Positions 1-7,637 of a stretch of DNA of 64,000 nucleotides are shown one piece after another. The DNA lies in NCBI RefSeq assembly GCF_013386825.1, contig NZ_JACARC010000047.1, forward strand, positions 50,710-114,709, in the 5' to 3' direction. The position numbers and the translations under genes are program-made. Origin of the DNA: Pseudomonas sp. IPO3778. GTDB lineage: Bacteria > Pseudomonadota > Gammaproteobacteria > Pseudomonadales > Pseudomonadaceae. The notes beneath the pieces were generated by a model, which ran no database searches, had not been told where the DNA came from, and worked only from the letters and a program-made list of their open reading frames with translations. Every line of letters begins with the position of its first letter. Within the stretch, counting starts at the first letter, position 1.

Positions 1-26
1 TGGTGGTGCACTTTTCTCGAAAATAA
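1..26 (+). CDS. 3' end of an upstream gene, probably metI (methionine ABC permease)
   Basis: Only the last codons are present. In the third frame the sequence reads VVHFSRK followed by TAA at 24-26. A basic C-terminal tail just before metQ fits the permease MetI, which precedes metQ in Pseudomonas met transporter operons. The assignment rests on position alone, since seven residues cannot identify a family. Confidence 0.4.
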
Positions 27-31
27 CGGCT

Positions 32-55
32 ATTGCCGGCGTGAAGCCGGCCAAT
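32..55 (+). other. intergenic hairpin before metQ
   Basis: ATTGCCGGC and GCCGGCCAAT form an inverted repeat around a 5-nt loop, between the stop of the upstream gene and the metQ ribosome binding site. No T-tract follows, so it looks like an intercistronic stem (RNA processing or differential expression) rather than a terminator. Confidence 0.4.
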
Positions 56-77
56 ACCCGAACAAGGAGCTCGTTGA

Positions 78-851
78 ATGAAAAAACTACTGGTTGCTTT
101 CGCCGCCGTTGCCGCGTTTTCCGCCCACGCCGCCGAAACCCTGACCGTGGCCGCCTCCCCGGTGCCCCACGCTGAAATCCTCGAATTCGTGAAGCCGGTG
201 CTGGCCAAAGAAGGTGTGGATCTGCAAGTGAAAGTCTTCACCGACTACGTCCAGCCAAACGTACAGGTGGCCGAAAAGCGCCTGGACGCCAACTTCTTCC
301 AGCACCAGCCGTACCTGGATGAATTCAACAAAGCCAAGGGCACTCACCTGGTGAGCGTTGGCGCTGTGCACCTTGAGCCTCTGGGCGCTTACTCCAGCAA
401 GTACAAAAAGCTGGAAGAACTGCCAAGCGGCGCCAACGTCGTGATCCCGAACGACGCCACCAACGGCGGCCGTGCGCTGTTGCTGCTGGCCAAGCACAAC
501 CTGATCACCCTGAAGGACCCGACCAACATCCTGTCGACCATCAAGGACATCACCGGCAACCCGAAAAACCTGAAATTCCGCGAACTGGAAGCCGCCACCC
601 TGCCGCGCGTGCTGACCCAGGTCGACCTGGCGCTGATCAACACCAACTACGCGCTGGAAGCCAAGCTGGACCCTTCCAAGGATGCCCTGGTGATCGAAGG
701 CAATGACTCGCCTTACGTGAACATCCTGGTGACCCGCGAAGACAACAAGGACTCGGATGCAGTGAAGAAGCTGGTAGCCGCCCTGCACACCCCGGAAGTG
801 AAAGCGTTCATTCTCGAGAAGTACAAAGGCGCGATCCTGCCGGCGTTCTGA
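78..851 (+). CDS. metQ: MetQ/NlpA-family methionine ABC transporter substrate-binding protein
   Basis: A 257-residue periplasmic binding protein that would deliver methionine to the MetNI importer. It starts with a Sec signal peptide (MKKLL, hydrophobic core, AHA-AE cleavage region near residue 19). The mature part begins TLTVAASPVPHAEILE and carries the FFQHQPYLDEF segment typical of the NlpA/MetQ family. An AAGGAG box lies 8 nt before the ATG. Unlike E. coli MetQ there is no lipobox cysteine, so the protein should be soluble in the periplasm or anchored some other way. Length is normal for the family. It is the last gene of its operon, since an opposite-strand gene follows. D-methionine versus other substrates cannot be told from sequence alone. 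Confidence 0.9.
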   Translation: MKKLLVAFAAVAAFSAHAAETLTVAASPVPHAEILEFVKPVLAKEGVDLQVKVFTDYVQPNVQVAEKRLDANFFQHQPYLDEFNKAKGTHLVSVGAVHLEPLGAYSSKYKKLEELPSGANVVIPNDATNGGRALLLLAKHNLITLKDPTNILSTIKDITGNPKNLKFRELEAATLPRVLTQVDLALINTNYALEAKLDPSKDALVIEGNDSPYVNILVTREDNKDSDAVKKLVAALHTPEVKAFILEKYKGAILPAF

Positions 852-867
852 TCCAGAGCTGAAACCC

Positions 868-889
868 GATCTCCCAGACACTGGAGATC
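868..889 (+). terminator. weak stem-loop after metQ
   Basis: GATCTCCCAG and CTGGAGATC pair around a 3-nt loop with one bulge, 17 nt after the metQ stop. Only three A/T bases follow, so it is at best a weak terminator. Confidence 0.35.
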
Positions 890-892
890 AAA

Positions 893-979
893 TGTGGGAG
901 CTGGCTTGCCTGCGATGGCATCGCTGCGGTGGATCAGTAACACCGCGCCGCCTGTATCGCAGGCAAGCCAGCTCCCACA
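893..979. repeat. REPIN-type palindrome, class A (GAGCTGGCTTGCCTGCGAT arms)
   Basis: An 87-bp element with inverted arms TGTGGGAGCTGGCTTGCCTG and the reverse complement at the right end, around a spacer of about 38 bp. It lies between the 3' ends of the convergent metQ and Bro-N genes. Related copies are at 1788, 7638, 33770 and 52952. Confidence 0.9.
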
Positions 980-989
980 GTTTCAAGCG

Positions 990-1451
990 CTACACGCCCG
1001 GCAACACCTTGGGCATATCCCGCAGCCGTATCCACGGCTCATTGCGCCACCGCAACACACTCAAACTCACCGTCGACCAGGCCAGCCAACTCAGGGCCGG
1101 GCTTTCGCTTGCTTGCTGTTTACCGTGCAGGGCGGGCACCACTTCATGGGTCAGCCATTGGCGCAGGGCGCGGTTTTCGGGGCAGTAGTGATAGATCAAC
1201 ATCGCGTACACACCTGATTCGCTGAGCATCAGGGTGGGTGCAGCGTTGCCGTGAGTGGTCGCGGTTAATGTTTGTTGTTGGTCAGGATCGAGCTTGCGCA
1301 GCAAAGCTTCGTTGAGATGCAGGCCCATCAGATGGCCAATGTCGCGGGCGCTGAACCAGGCTTGGGCATCGATGAGGATGGCGTGCAGTTGCTGGTGATG
1401 GCGGGTGAATACTTCGGGGGTGCAGGGCGGGTCGGGGGTGAGTACTTTCAT
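990..1451 (-). CDS. solo Bro-N domain protein (phage antirepressor-like)
   Basis: A 153-residue protein made almost entirely of a Bro-N fold: WFSARDIGHLMGL near residues 32-45, LMLSESGVYAMLIYH near 74-88, and RALRQWLTHEVVPAL near 95-109. Bro-N is a DNA-binding domain found in phage antirepressors and baculovirus BRO proteins. The usual C-terminal partner domain (KilA-C, ANT) is missing. I chose the ATG at 1451 because GGAG lies 8 nt upstream; the longer frame has no such site. No other phage gene is nearby, so this is a domesticated or orphan regulator rather than part of a prophage. The target is unknown. A long structured leader precedes it. Confidence 0.75.
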   Translation of the reverse strand: MKVLTPDPPCTPEVFTRHHQQLHAILIDAQAWFSARDIGHLMGLHLNEALLRKLDPDQQQTLTATTHGNAAPTLMLSESGVYAMLIYHYCPENRALRQWLTHEVVPALHGKQQASESPALSWLAWSTVSLSVLRWRNEPWIRLRDMPKVLPGV

Positions 1452-1740
1452 GATCTGGCTCCTAACGTATTGAGGGGCCGCCAAGCACTACTTCCACGTA
1501 ATGGGTGGCGGCTGTACGCAGGTGTGGAAGACCGGGACGTTAGGCACCCGGCGCGCTCGAAAGCGCCCCGCGCACAACCACCATAAAACACAGACGATAA
1601 AAAGCGCCTGACTCTAGGTGGCGCTTTGTGCGCCTAACGATATAAGGGCTTCCACACCCTGTCACTGAATTTGCAGCGACAGGGCAAAGACTAGTCAGTC
1701 GACGCACGCCGAACAAGTTCGCGCCGACCGCTACACATTG
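1452..1740 (-). ncRNA. structured leader upstream of the Bro-N gene (candidate riboregulator)
   Basis: The minus strand carries three stacked stem-loops. The first is at 1705-1730 (GAAC/GTTC core). The second is at 1657-1684 (CCCTGTC/GACAGGG, with CTG/CAG inside). The third is a long inverted repeat between 1632-1658 and 1521-1545 (GGTGTGGAAG and CGTTAGGC arms). The segment GCCTAACGT (1537-1545) can also pair with ACGTTAGG of the ribosome binding site (1461-1468), giving two mutually exclusive folds. An 80-codon minus-strand frame (1540-1782) crosses the region but lacks any known protein feature. Function is inferred from the pairing only. Confidence 0.45.
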
Positions 1741-1787
1741 CGGGAAAAGTCCGACGACACACCGTTCAGGCACCGTGCACATAATCC

Positions 1788-1875
1788 TGTGGGAGCTGGC
1801 TTGCCTGCGATGGGGCCGTGTCAGTCACATATCTGCTGCTGACACACCGCTATCGCAGGCAAGCCAGCTCCCACA
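1788..1875. repeat. REPIN-type palindrome, class A
   Basis: An 88-bp inverted pair of TGTGGGAGCTGGCTTGCCTG arms. Its spacer (GTGTCAGT...CTGAC.CACCGCT) resembles that of the copy at 33770. It lies just downstream of the sco1 stop. Confidence 0.9.
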
Positions 1876-1910
1876 TTTGCGCCATGGTGCCAGCACGACA
1901 AGTGACAGGC

Positions 1911-2546
1911 TTATTTACGCTGCAACAACCCCGGGAACTGCGCCACCAGCTTCTGGTTGTTCAATGGCGCACGAATAAACCCGCGCTGCGTCCCATCCGG
2001 CCCGATCAACGCCAGGTTGCCGCTGTGGTCCACGGTGTAGTTGGGCTTGCTGGTGTCCGCCGGAATAAACGGAATGCTCACCGCATTCGAAACCTTCTGC
2101 ACATCCTCCACATTCGCGCCGGTCAGGCCTTCAAACTGAGGATCGAAGTAACCCAGGTACTGTTTGAGCTGCGCCGGCGTATCACGATTGGGGTCAACGC
2201 TGACCAAAATCACCTGCAACTTATCCACAACGTCTTTGGGCAGCTCGCTCTTGATCTGGCGCAACTGGGCGAGGGTGGTGGGGCAGATGTCCGGGCAGAA
2301 GGTGTAGCCGAAGAACAACACGCTCCATTTGCCTTTCAGCTCGTTGACCACCACCGGCTGGCCGTCCTGGTTGGTCATGGTCACGGGCGGCAGCTGGCGG
2401 CTTTGCGGCAGCAGGATGATGCCGGCATCGATCAACGCCGTCGGGTCGCCCTGGCCTTTGCCACTCAGTACTTTGTTGACGGTCAGGCCCATGATCAACG
2501 CGACGATGGCCACCAGAATGAAGACAGTTTTTTGAGTTCGAGTCAT
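1911..2546 (-). CDS. sco1: SCO1/SenC-type copper chaperone for cytochrome oxidase
   Basis: A 211-residue membrane-anchored thioredoxin-fold protein that delivers copper to the CuA site of cytochrome c oxidase subunit II. A single N-terminal membrane segment (residues 8-26) is followed by the Sco domain. The copper ligands are visible: C84-P-D-I-C88 (CxxxC) and H174 in the DHSG segment. The start at 2546 was chosen because it overlaps the cyoE stop in an ATGA and gives the usual family length; the open frame upstream belongs to cyoE out of frame. It is the last gene of the minus-strand oxidase assembly operon, after cyoE. Confidence 0.93.
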   Translation of the reverse strand: MTRTQKTVFILVAIVALIMGLTVNKVLSGKGQGDPTALIDAGIILLPQSRQLPPVTMTNQDGQPVVVNELKGKWSVLFFGYTFCPDICPTTLAQLRQIKSELPKDVVDKLQVILVSVDPNRDTPAQLKQYLGYFDPQFEGLTGANVEDVQKVSNAVSIPFIPADTSKPNYTVDHSGNLALIGPDGTQRGFIRAPLNNQKLVAQFPGLLQRK

Positions 2547-3442
2547 AGGTTCAACAATAGGTAATGGTCTACGAGCAGGGCGATAAACAGCGCGAACAGG
2601 TACCCGATAGAGTACTTGAAGGTGTTGATCGCCGCGTGCGGCCGACTGCCACGGTACAGCACCCAGGCCCATTGCAGAAAGCGCCCGCCCAGAACCAGCG
2701 CACACACCAGGTACAGCACGCCGCTCATGTGGATGACATAGGGCATCAGGCTGACCGCCAGCAGGGCGAAGGTGTAGAGCAGGATATGCACCTTGGTGTA
2801 GTGCTCGCCATGGGTCACGGGCAGCATCGGGATGTCGGCCTTGGCGTATTCCTCCTTGCGGTGAATCGCCAGGGCCCAGAAGTGCGGCGGGGTCCAGGCG
2901 AAGATGATCAGCACCAGCAGCAACGGCTCGGCGCTGACGTGGCCGGTGACGGCCACCCAACCCAGCAACGGCGGCGCCGCACCGGCAAGGCCGCCGATAA
3001 CGATGTTCTGCGGCGTGGCACGCTTGAGAAAACCGGTGTAGATCACCGCGTAGCCCAACAGCGAGGCCAGGGTCAGCCACGCCGCCAGTGGATTGGTAAA
3101 CGCCAGCAGCAACGCCAGCCCGGCCACTGCCAGCACCATCGCGAACGTCAGCGCGGCCACAGGCGATACACGGCCTTCCGCCAGCGGGCGTTTATGGGTG
3201 CGCGCCATCAGCGCATCGATGCGCCGGTCCACCACATGGTTGACCGCCGCCGCACCACCGGCACACAGGGCGATCCCCAGGTTGCCGAAAATCAGCACCG
3301 GCCACGGCACCCCGGCGCGGGTGGCGAGGAACATGCCCACCAATGAGGTGATGAGCATCAGCACCACCACTTTTGGCTTGGTCAGCTCCAGGTAGTCACG
3401 CCAGATCGCCTGGCGATGACGCTCGCCGATCAAGGTCGCCAT
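2543..3442 (-). CDS. cyoE: protoheme IX farnesyltransferase (heme O synthase)
   Basis: A 299-residue UbiA-family membrane prenyltransferase that adds a farnesyl group to heme B to make heme O, the precursor of heme A. It has about nine hydrophobic segments. The first conserved motif is seen as NHVVDRRIDALMARTHKRPL (about residues 68-87, the N-x-x-D-x-x-x-D prenyl-diphosphate/Mg site). The second is the HFWALAIHRKEEY segment. It overlaps the ctaA 3' end by 13 bp and shares ATGA with sco1, so it is translationally coupled within the cluster. The symbol ctaB is also used for this gene when it sits with an aa3 oxidase. Confidence 0.95.
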   Translation of the reverse strand: MATLIGERHRQAIWRDYLELTKPKVVVLMLITSLVGMFLATRAGVPWPVLIFGNLGIALCAGGAAAVNHVVDRRIDALMARTHKRPLAEGRVSPVAALTFAMVLAVAGLALLLAFTNPLAAWLTLASLLGYAVIYTGFLKRATPQNIVIGGLAGAAPPLLGWVAVTGHVSAEPLLLVLIIFAWTPPHFWALAIHRKEEYAKADIPMLPVTHGEHYTKVHILLYTFALLAVSLMPYVIHMSGVLYLVCALVLGGRFLQWAWVLYRGSRPHAAINTFKYSIGYLFALFIALLVDHYLLLNL

Positions 3443-4509
3443 GGCATCTCTCCTTTCAGGGTCATAAGGCCCGACACGTGTTTACGCGGGCTGAAGCGCC
3501 AGCCAAACGGCAGCTGATGCCGCACCCGGACCAGGCTGGTACGGGCGTGATAATTGACCAGCACCAGCGTCAGCAGCAACGCCGCGCCGCCCGCGTTATG
3601 GGCCACCGCCACCGGCAGCGGCAGGTGGAAATACACGTTGCTCAAGCCCAGGCCGATTTGCGCCGCCAGGGCGATCAGCAACAGGCCCGCCAGGCGGGTC
3701 ATGCCCACCACCTTGAGTTGCCAGGCCAGGCCCAGCAACACCACGGTGACCAACAGCGCGCCAATCCGATGGGTGAGATGAATCGCCGTGCGCGCGTCAC
3801 TGTCCAGTTGGCCGCCGAGGTAGTTGGGGCCGATATGCTGGGTCAGGTGAAAACCATTGGCGAAATCCGCCGCCGGCCACCACTGCCCGTGACAGGTCGG
3901 CAGGTCGATACAGGCCACCGCCGCGTAGTTGGAACTGACCCATCCACCCAGGGCAATCTGACCGATCACCAGCACCAGCCCGGCCGTGGCCCAGTACTGC
4001 AAACGCCTCGGCACGATCAGCGCCGGCAACACGCCGGACAGGCGCAACGTCAGCAAAAACAGCAGGCTTAACGTCGCAAACCCGCCCAATAAATGCCCGG
4101 TGACCACTTGCGGCCAGAGCTTCAGCGTCACCGTCCACATACCAAACGCCGCCTGGGCAAACACCACCGCCAACAGGAACAACGGCAACTTCAACGGCTG
4201 CCCCGGATGATGCCGATGAGTCCAGGCCCGCGCCGCCAGCAGCACGATCAGCAACCCGAGGGTGCCGGCGAAGTAACGGTGGGTCATCTCGTTCCAGCCC
4301 TTGTCCGCCTCCACCGGCGTGTCCGGGTAATGCAGCTCGGCATGGGCCAGTTGGGCTTCGCTTTTCGGCACGCTGATAAAGCCGTAGCACCCCGGCCAAT
4401 CCGGGCAACCGAGGCCCGCATGGGTCAGGCGGGTATAGGCACCCAGCAGCACTACGATCAGGGCCAGCAGGGTGGCAAACAGCGCGAGGCGAAATCCAGG
4501 CTTGGCCAT
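3430..4509 (-). CDS. ctaA: heme A synthase (COX15/CtaA family)
   Basis: A 359-residue integral membrane protein with eight predicted helices that converts heme O to heme A by oxidising the C8 methyl. Conserved histidines sit in THAGLGCPDWPGC (about 29-41), in the NEMTHRYFAGTLG segment (about 73-85), in VTGHLLGG, and in LTHRIGALLV. The paired cysteines in GCPDWPGC and ACIDLPTCHG are the redox cysteines seen in many CtaA proteins. The start follows a short gap after the Sco-like gene. The position between the Sco-like protein and cyoE is the standard Pseudomonas order. Confidence 0.95.
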   Translation of the reverse strand: MAKPGFRLALFATLLALIVVLLGAYTRLTHAGLGCPDWPGCYGFISVPKSEAQLAHAELHYPDTPVEADKGWNEMTHRYFAGTLGLLIVLLAARAWTHRHHPGQPLKLPLFLLAVVFAQAAFGMWTVTLKLWPQVVTGHLLGGFATLSLLFLLTLRLSGVLPALIVPRRLQYWATAGLVLVIGQIALGGWVSSNYAAVACIDLPTCHGQWWPAADFANGFHLTQHIGPNYLGGQLDSDARTAIHLTHRIGALLVTVVLLGLAWQLKVVGMTRLAGLLLIALAAQIGLGLSNVYFHLPLPVAVAHNAGGAALLLTLVLVNYHARTSLVRVRHQLPFGWRFSPRKHVSGLMTLKGEMPWRP

Positions 4510-4519
4510 GACGGTGTCC

Positions 4520-5119
4520 TTATCCGATGTTCGACAGTTTCAGCAGCAGGCGCAGGTCGTTGAGCAGGTCCTTGCCCTTGACCCGGGCGTCGTAGCGCAG
4601 CACCAGGTTGCCGTGGGGGTCGACGATCCACAGCTGGGCATCGCCACTGCCCTGGGCGGCGGCGTCTTTGTTGAAGGTCGAGAGGTCCAGGGAATAGCGT
4701 TGCAGTTGCGGGTATTCGGCCTTGAGCTTGGCGTCGTAGGCGGTGCTCACCGGCTGCGCGCTGGCCAGGGCGTGGCTGGCGCGGGAGGCATCACGGCCCA
4801 GGCCGATCTGGAGTTGGCGCGCGAGGTACACCAGTTGCTGGCAGTCGGCGGTGCAGGCGGTGGGCGCGGTCACCAGCAGTTGCCAGCGGTCTTCGTCGGA
4901 CTGCACGCCAATGTCGGCGCGGGTCTGGCCATTGCCGATCATCTCGCCGTGGTAGCTGCGGCTGTCCGGTACCCAGAACTGCAACTTGTACATGAAGGTG
5001 GCGAGCACCATCGGGCCGACCACCATCAGCAGGATCAGGATCAGTTGCCAGCGGCCTTTGCGCCGGTTGGGCGCTGCTGGCGCGTCAGACATGTTGAGTG
5101 GATTCATGGCCGCTCCCAT
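4520..5119 (-). CDS. membrane-anchored Sco-like thioredoxin-fold protein
   Basis: A 199-residue protein with one membrane segment (about 24-43) and a periplasmic domain. It contains C89-T-A-D-C93, the CxxxC spacing of copper chaperones of the Sco family. The C-terminal part (AQLWIVDPHGNLVLRYD, then KDLLNDLRLLLK) matches the end of a thioredoxin/Sco fold. The third Sco ligand (DHSG histidine) is not clearly kept; DPHG is in the equivalent place. Conserved hypothetical proteins sit here in Pseudomonas oxidase clusters (the PA0111 position). The start at 5119 has AAGGAG 7 nt upstream; ATGs at 5107 and 5092 are alternatives. A role in copper or redox handling for the oxidase is my inference. Confidence 0.8.
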   Translation of the reverse strand: MGAAMNPLNMSDAPAAPNRRKGRWQLILILLMVVGPMVLATFMYKLQFWVPDSRSYHGEMIGNGQTRADIGVQSDEDRWQLLVTAPTACTADCQQLVYLARQLQIGLGRDASRASHALASAQPVSTAYDAKLKAEYPQLQRYSLDLSTFNKDAAAQGSGDAQLWIVDPHGNLVLRYDARVKGKDLLNDLRLLLKLSNIG

Positions 5120-5828
5120 GGCGCTTCTCCTTTTTTGTGTTGTGCCATCCGAGGTAGAGGTAAAGACCGAACAGCGCCACCGCCATGGCGAACCACTGCA
5201 CGGCATAGCCCAGGTGTTTTTCCGGCCCCATGGCGACCACGGGCCAGTTGGTTTCGTAAGTGCCAGGGCCGGCTTCAGCCCGTACTTCATAGGCGAACCC
5301 GCTGCGACCCAGCTCTGCCCACACCGCTTCGGGATGCAGTGCGGTCAGCAATCGCGGCCATTTCGCGCCCGCCGGATCGGCATGCAGCTGGAAGGTCTCG
5401 CCGGGCGCCACATAGACCCAGGCGTCGAGATTCAGCAGTTGATCGGGCGTGGTGAACACCGGCGGTGTGCGCCGGTCCGGCCAGGGCAGCCAGCCGCGAT
5501 TGAGCAACAGCCACTGGCCGCTGGCCTGATCATGGAAAGGCTGCAACAGCTCCACGCCGACCTTGCCGTCACGAAAGCGGTTATCCAGCAGCACGCTGTG
5601 CTCGGCATCGAACTGCCCGCGCAAGTGCACACGACGGAACGCCGGATCTTCGGTGGCCTGTAATTGGGTACTGCTCATGGGCTCGGCAGCGCGGCGCTCG
5701 GCATAAGTGTCCAGCAGCGCCTGTTTTTCGTGACCGCGAGACAGCTGCCAGAAGCCGAGAAACACCAGCAACGGCAGCAGCATGAGCACCACCAGCGTCG
5801 GCGCAATACCGGGGCGAAAGGGTTTCAT
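5085..5828 (-). CDS. SURF1 family cytochrome oxidase assembly protein
   Basis: A 247-residue SURF1 protein, which helps insert heme A into subunit I. Topology is classic: one membrane helix at residues 10-30 (LVVLMLLPLLVFLGFWQL), a large periplasmic domain with LLNRGWLPWP near the middle, and a second helix at the C-terminus (YAVQWFAMAVALFGLYLYLGWH). The start at 5828 (MKPFRPG) gives the family length; the longer open frame lies over the divergent DUF2909 gene. Its end overlaps the start of the Sco-like gene by 35 bp. Confidence 0.93.
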   Translation of the reverse strand: MKPFRPGIAPTLVVLMLLPLLVFLGFWQLSRGHEKQALLDTYAERRAAEPMSSTQLQATEDPAFRRVHLRGQFDAEHSVLLDNRFRDGKVGVELLQPFHDQASGQWLLLNRGWLPWPDRRTPPVFTTPDQLLNLDAWVYVAPGETFQLHADPAGAKWPRLLTALHPEAVWAELGRSGFAYEVRAEAGPGTYETNWPVVAMGPEKHLGYAVQWFAMAVALFGLYLYLGWHNTKKEKRHGSGHESTQHV

Positions 5829-5912
5829 GGCATTGCCGCAAAGGTCGGTGCTGCGCTGGCTATACTGAATCTCATTGCTCGCCCCCTCCAAAAAAGAGCC
5901 CCGGAGCCCACC

Positions 5913-6116
5913 ATGCTCAAAGCAGCCATTGCCCTGATGCTGATCGCTACCGTCGTGAGCCTGTTCAGTGGCTTGTTCTTCCTGGTCAAGGACGAGGGCA
6001 ACTCCAACCGCCTCGTCACTGCCTTGACCGTGCGTGTGGTGCTGGCCGTGATCACCCTGGGGTTGATCACCTGGGGGTTCTTCAGCGGCCAGTTGGTGTC
6101 TCATGCGCCCTGGTGA
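5913..6116 (+). CDS. DUF2909 twin transmembrane protein
   Basis: A 67-residue protein with two hydrophobic helices (about 3-26 and 38-60) joined by a short polar loop (KDEGNSNRLV). This is the DUF2909 family, small inner-membrane proteins found inside Pseudomonas aa3 oxidase clusters. It runs opposite to its neighbours: it ends 7 bp from the stop of ctaE and starts 84 bp from the divergent SURF1 gene. CGGAG precedes the ATG. The function is unknown; oxidase assembly is likely only from its position. Confidence 0.85.
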   Translation: MLKAAIALMLIATVVSLFSGLFFLVKDEGNSNRLVTALTVRVVLAVITLGLITWGFFSGQLVSHAPW

Positions 6117-6122
6117 AACACC

Positions 6123-7010
6123 TCAAAGCACGTAAACGAAGAAAAACAGCCCGATCCACACCACATCCACAAAGTGCCAATACCAACTGGCCGCTTCGAA
6201 GCCGAACTGGTGTTCTTCGTTGAAATGCCCCTTCAGGATGCGCATCAGCATCACAAACAAAATGATCGTACCGATGGTCACGTGGGCACCGTGGAAGCCG
6301 GTGAGCATGAAGAAGGTCGCGCCGTACACGCCGGAACCGAGGGTCAGGCCCAGCTCTTTATAAGCATGGATGTATTCCTCGGCCTGGAAGCCGAGAAACG
6401 CCCAACCCAGCAACACGGTGATCGCCAGCCAGATCTTCAGCGCACCGCGATGGCCTTTGCGCAAGGCATGGTGGGCGATGGTGATGGTCACGCTGGAGCT
6501 GACCAGCAGGATCGTGTTGATCAGCGGCAGGCCCCACGGGCTGATGGTGCCCTTGGGCGCGGGGAACAGTTTCGGGTCAGGATTGTTCAGCAGCGGCCAG
6601 GCAAATTCAAAGTTCGGCCACAGCATGTGGGCAACGCCTTTTGAGCCTTCGCCCGCCAGCCACGGCGCCGACATATGCCGCACATAAAACAGCGCGCCGA
6701 AGAAGGCGATGAAGAACATCACCTCGGAGAAGATGAACCAGGTCATGCCCCAGCGAAAGGAACGGTCCATCTGCGAACTGTACAAACCGGCGCGGCTTTC
6801 CTTGATCACCGCGCCGAACCAGCCAAACATCATGTAGGCCAGCAGCAGGCCGCCGACGAAAAAGATCAGCGGGCCGTGGGATTCCGGGCGTGCCGCCTTC
6901 AGGTCGTTGAACCAGGTAGCCAGTCCGAACACCGTAATCAGCATGCCCAACGTGGCAATTATGGGCCATTTGCTTTGCGCTGGTACGTAGTACGTATCAT
7001 GAGTCGACAT
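6123..7010 (-). CDS. ctaE: cytochrome c oxidase subunit III
   Basis: A 295-residue subunit III of the aa3-type terminal oxidase, with seven membrane helices. Family features include FSEVMFFIAFFGALFYVRH near residues 92-110 (the conserved glutamate in a helix), the LTGFHGAHVTIGT segment near 230-242, and the C-terminal SWYWHFVDVVWIGLFFFVYV. It lies downstream of ctaG with a 35-bp gap, in the order coxB-ctaD-ctaG-ctaE. Subunit III stabilises the core and supports proton uptake. The symbol coxC is also used. Confidence 0.96.
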   Translation of the reverse strand: MSTHDTYYVPAQSKWPIIATLGMLITVFGLATWFNDLKAARPESHGPLIFFVGGLLLAYMMFGWFGAVIKESRAGLYSSQMDRSFRWGMTWFIFSEVMFFIAFFGALFYVRHMSAPWLAGEGSKGVAHMLWPNFEFAWPLLNNPDPKLFPAPKGTISPWGLPLINTILLVSSSVTITIAHHALRKGHRGALKIWLAITVLLGWAFLGFQAEEYIHAYKELGLTLGSGVYGATFFMLTGFHGAHVTIGTIILFVMLMRILKGHFNEEHQFGFEAASWYWHFVDVVWIGLFFFVYVL

Positions 7011-7045
7011 GTATTCGTTCTCCTAATCGAGCCCGCAAGCAACGC

Positions 7046-7597
7046 CTAGCCGCCTGTATGGACAGCCACGGGCGGTTGGCGCGCGGTGATATCGAACAGC
7101 GTGTACGCCAGGGTCAAATGCTTCACATCCTTAGGCATGGCGCGATCGACAATAAAGCGCACCGGCATCTCTATGCGCTGACCTGGCTGTAGCACTTGCT
7201 GGGTGAAGCAAAAACACTCGGTCTTGTGGAAATACATCGCCGCCTCGGCGGGCGAAATGCTCGGCACCGCCTGGGCCGTCATCGGCTTGTCAGTGGGGTT
7301 GTAGGCCACAAACAGCATCTCGGTGACCGCGCCGGGATTGACCACCACCTCGTCAGCCTTGGAGTGGAACTCCCAGACCATGTCGATGGCGTTGGTGGAC
7401 AGGAATTGCACCCGCACCTGGCGCGTCGGGTCCACCACCTGCTCGCCTTCGTACTGCCCGGCGGTCTTGCCGTTGATGCCGAACGCCTTGCACATCACGT
7501 CGTAGATCGGCACCAGGGCAAAGCCGAAGGCGAACATCGCCACCACCAGGATCAGCAGCCGCGTGACCAGGCGCTTGATAGGCACGGACTCAAGCAT
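7046..7597 (-). CDS. ctaG: cytochrome c oxidase assembly protein CtaG/Cox11
   Basis: A 183-residue copper chaperone that delivers Cu to the CuB site of subunit I. One N-terminal membrane helix (about 12-33) is followed by a beta-rich periplasmic domain. The copper-binding motif is visible as KTECFCFTQQ (CFCF). The start at 7597 (MLESVPIKR) has AGGTGG upstream and gives the family length; the longer frame reads into a REPIN. It sits between ctaD and ctaE. Confidence 0.94.
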   Translation of the reverse strand: MLESVPIKRLVTRLLILVVAMFAFGFALVPIYDVMCKAFGINGKTAGQYEGEQVVDPTRQVRVQFLSTNAIDMVWEFHSKADEVVVNPGAVTEMLFVAYNPTDKPMTAQAVPSISPAEAAMYFHKTECFCFTQQVLQPGQRIEMPVRFIVDRAMPKDVKHLTLAYTLFDITARQPPVAVHTGG

Positions 7598-7637
7598 GGC
7601 GGCCACCTGCGAATGAATGTTCTGTGAATGGCTTTTC

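Noticed and set aside
1540..1782. 80-codon minus-strand frame upstream of the Bro-N gene
   Set aside because: It has no recognisable protein feature and is fully overlain by inverted repeats; the pairing explains the conservation of the segment better than a protein does.
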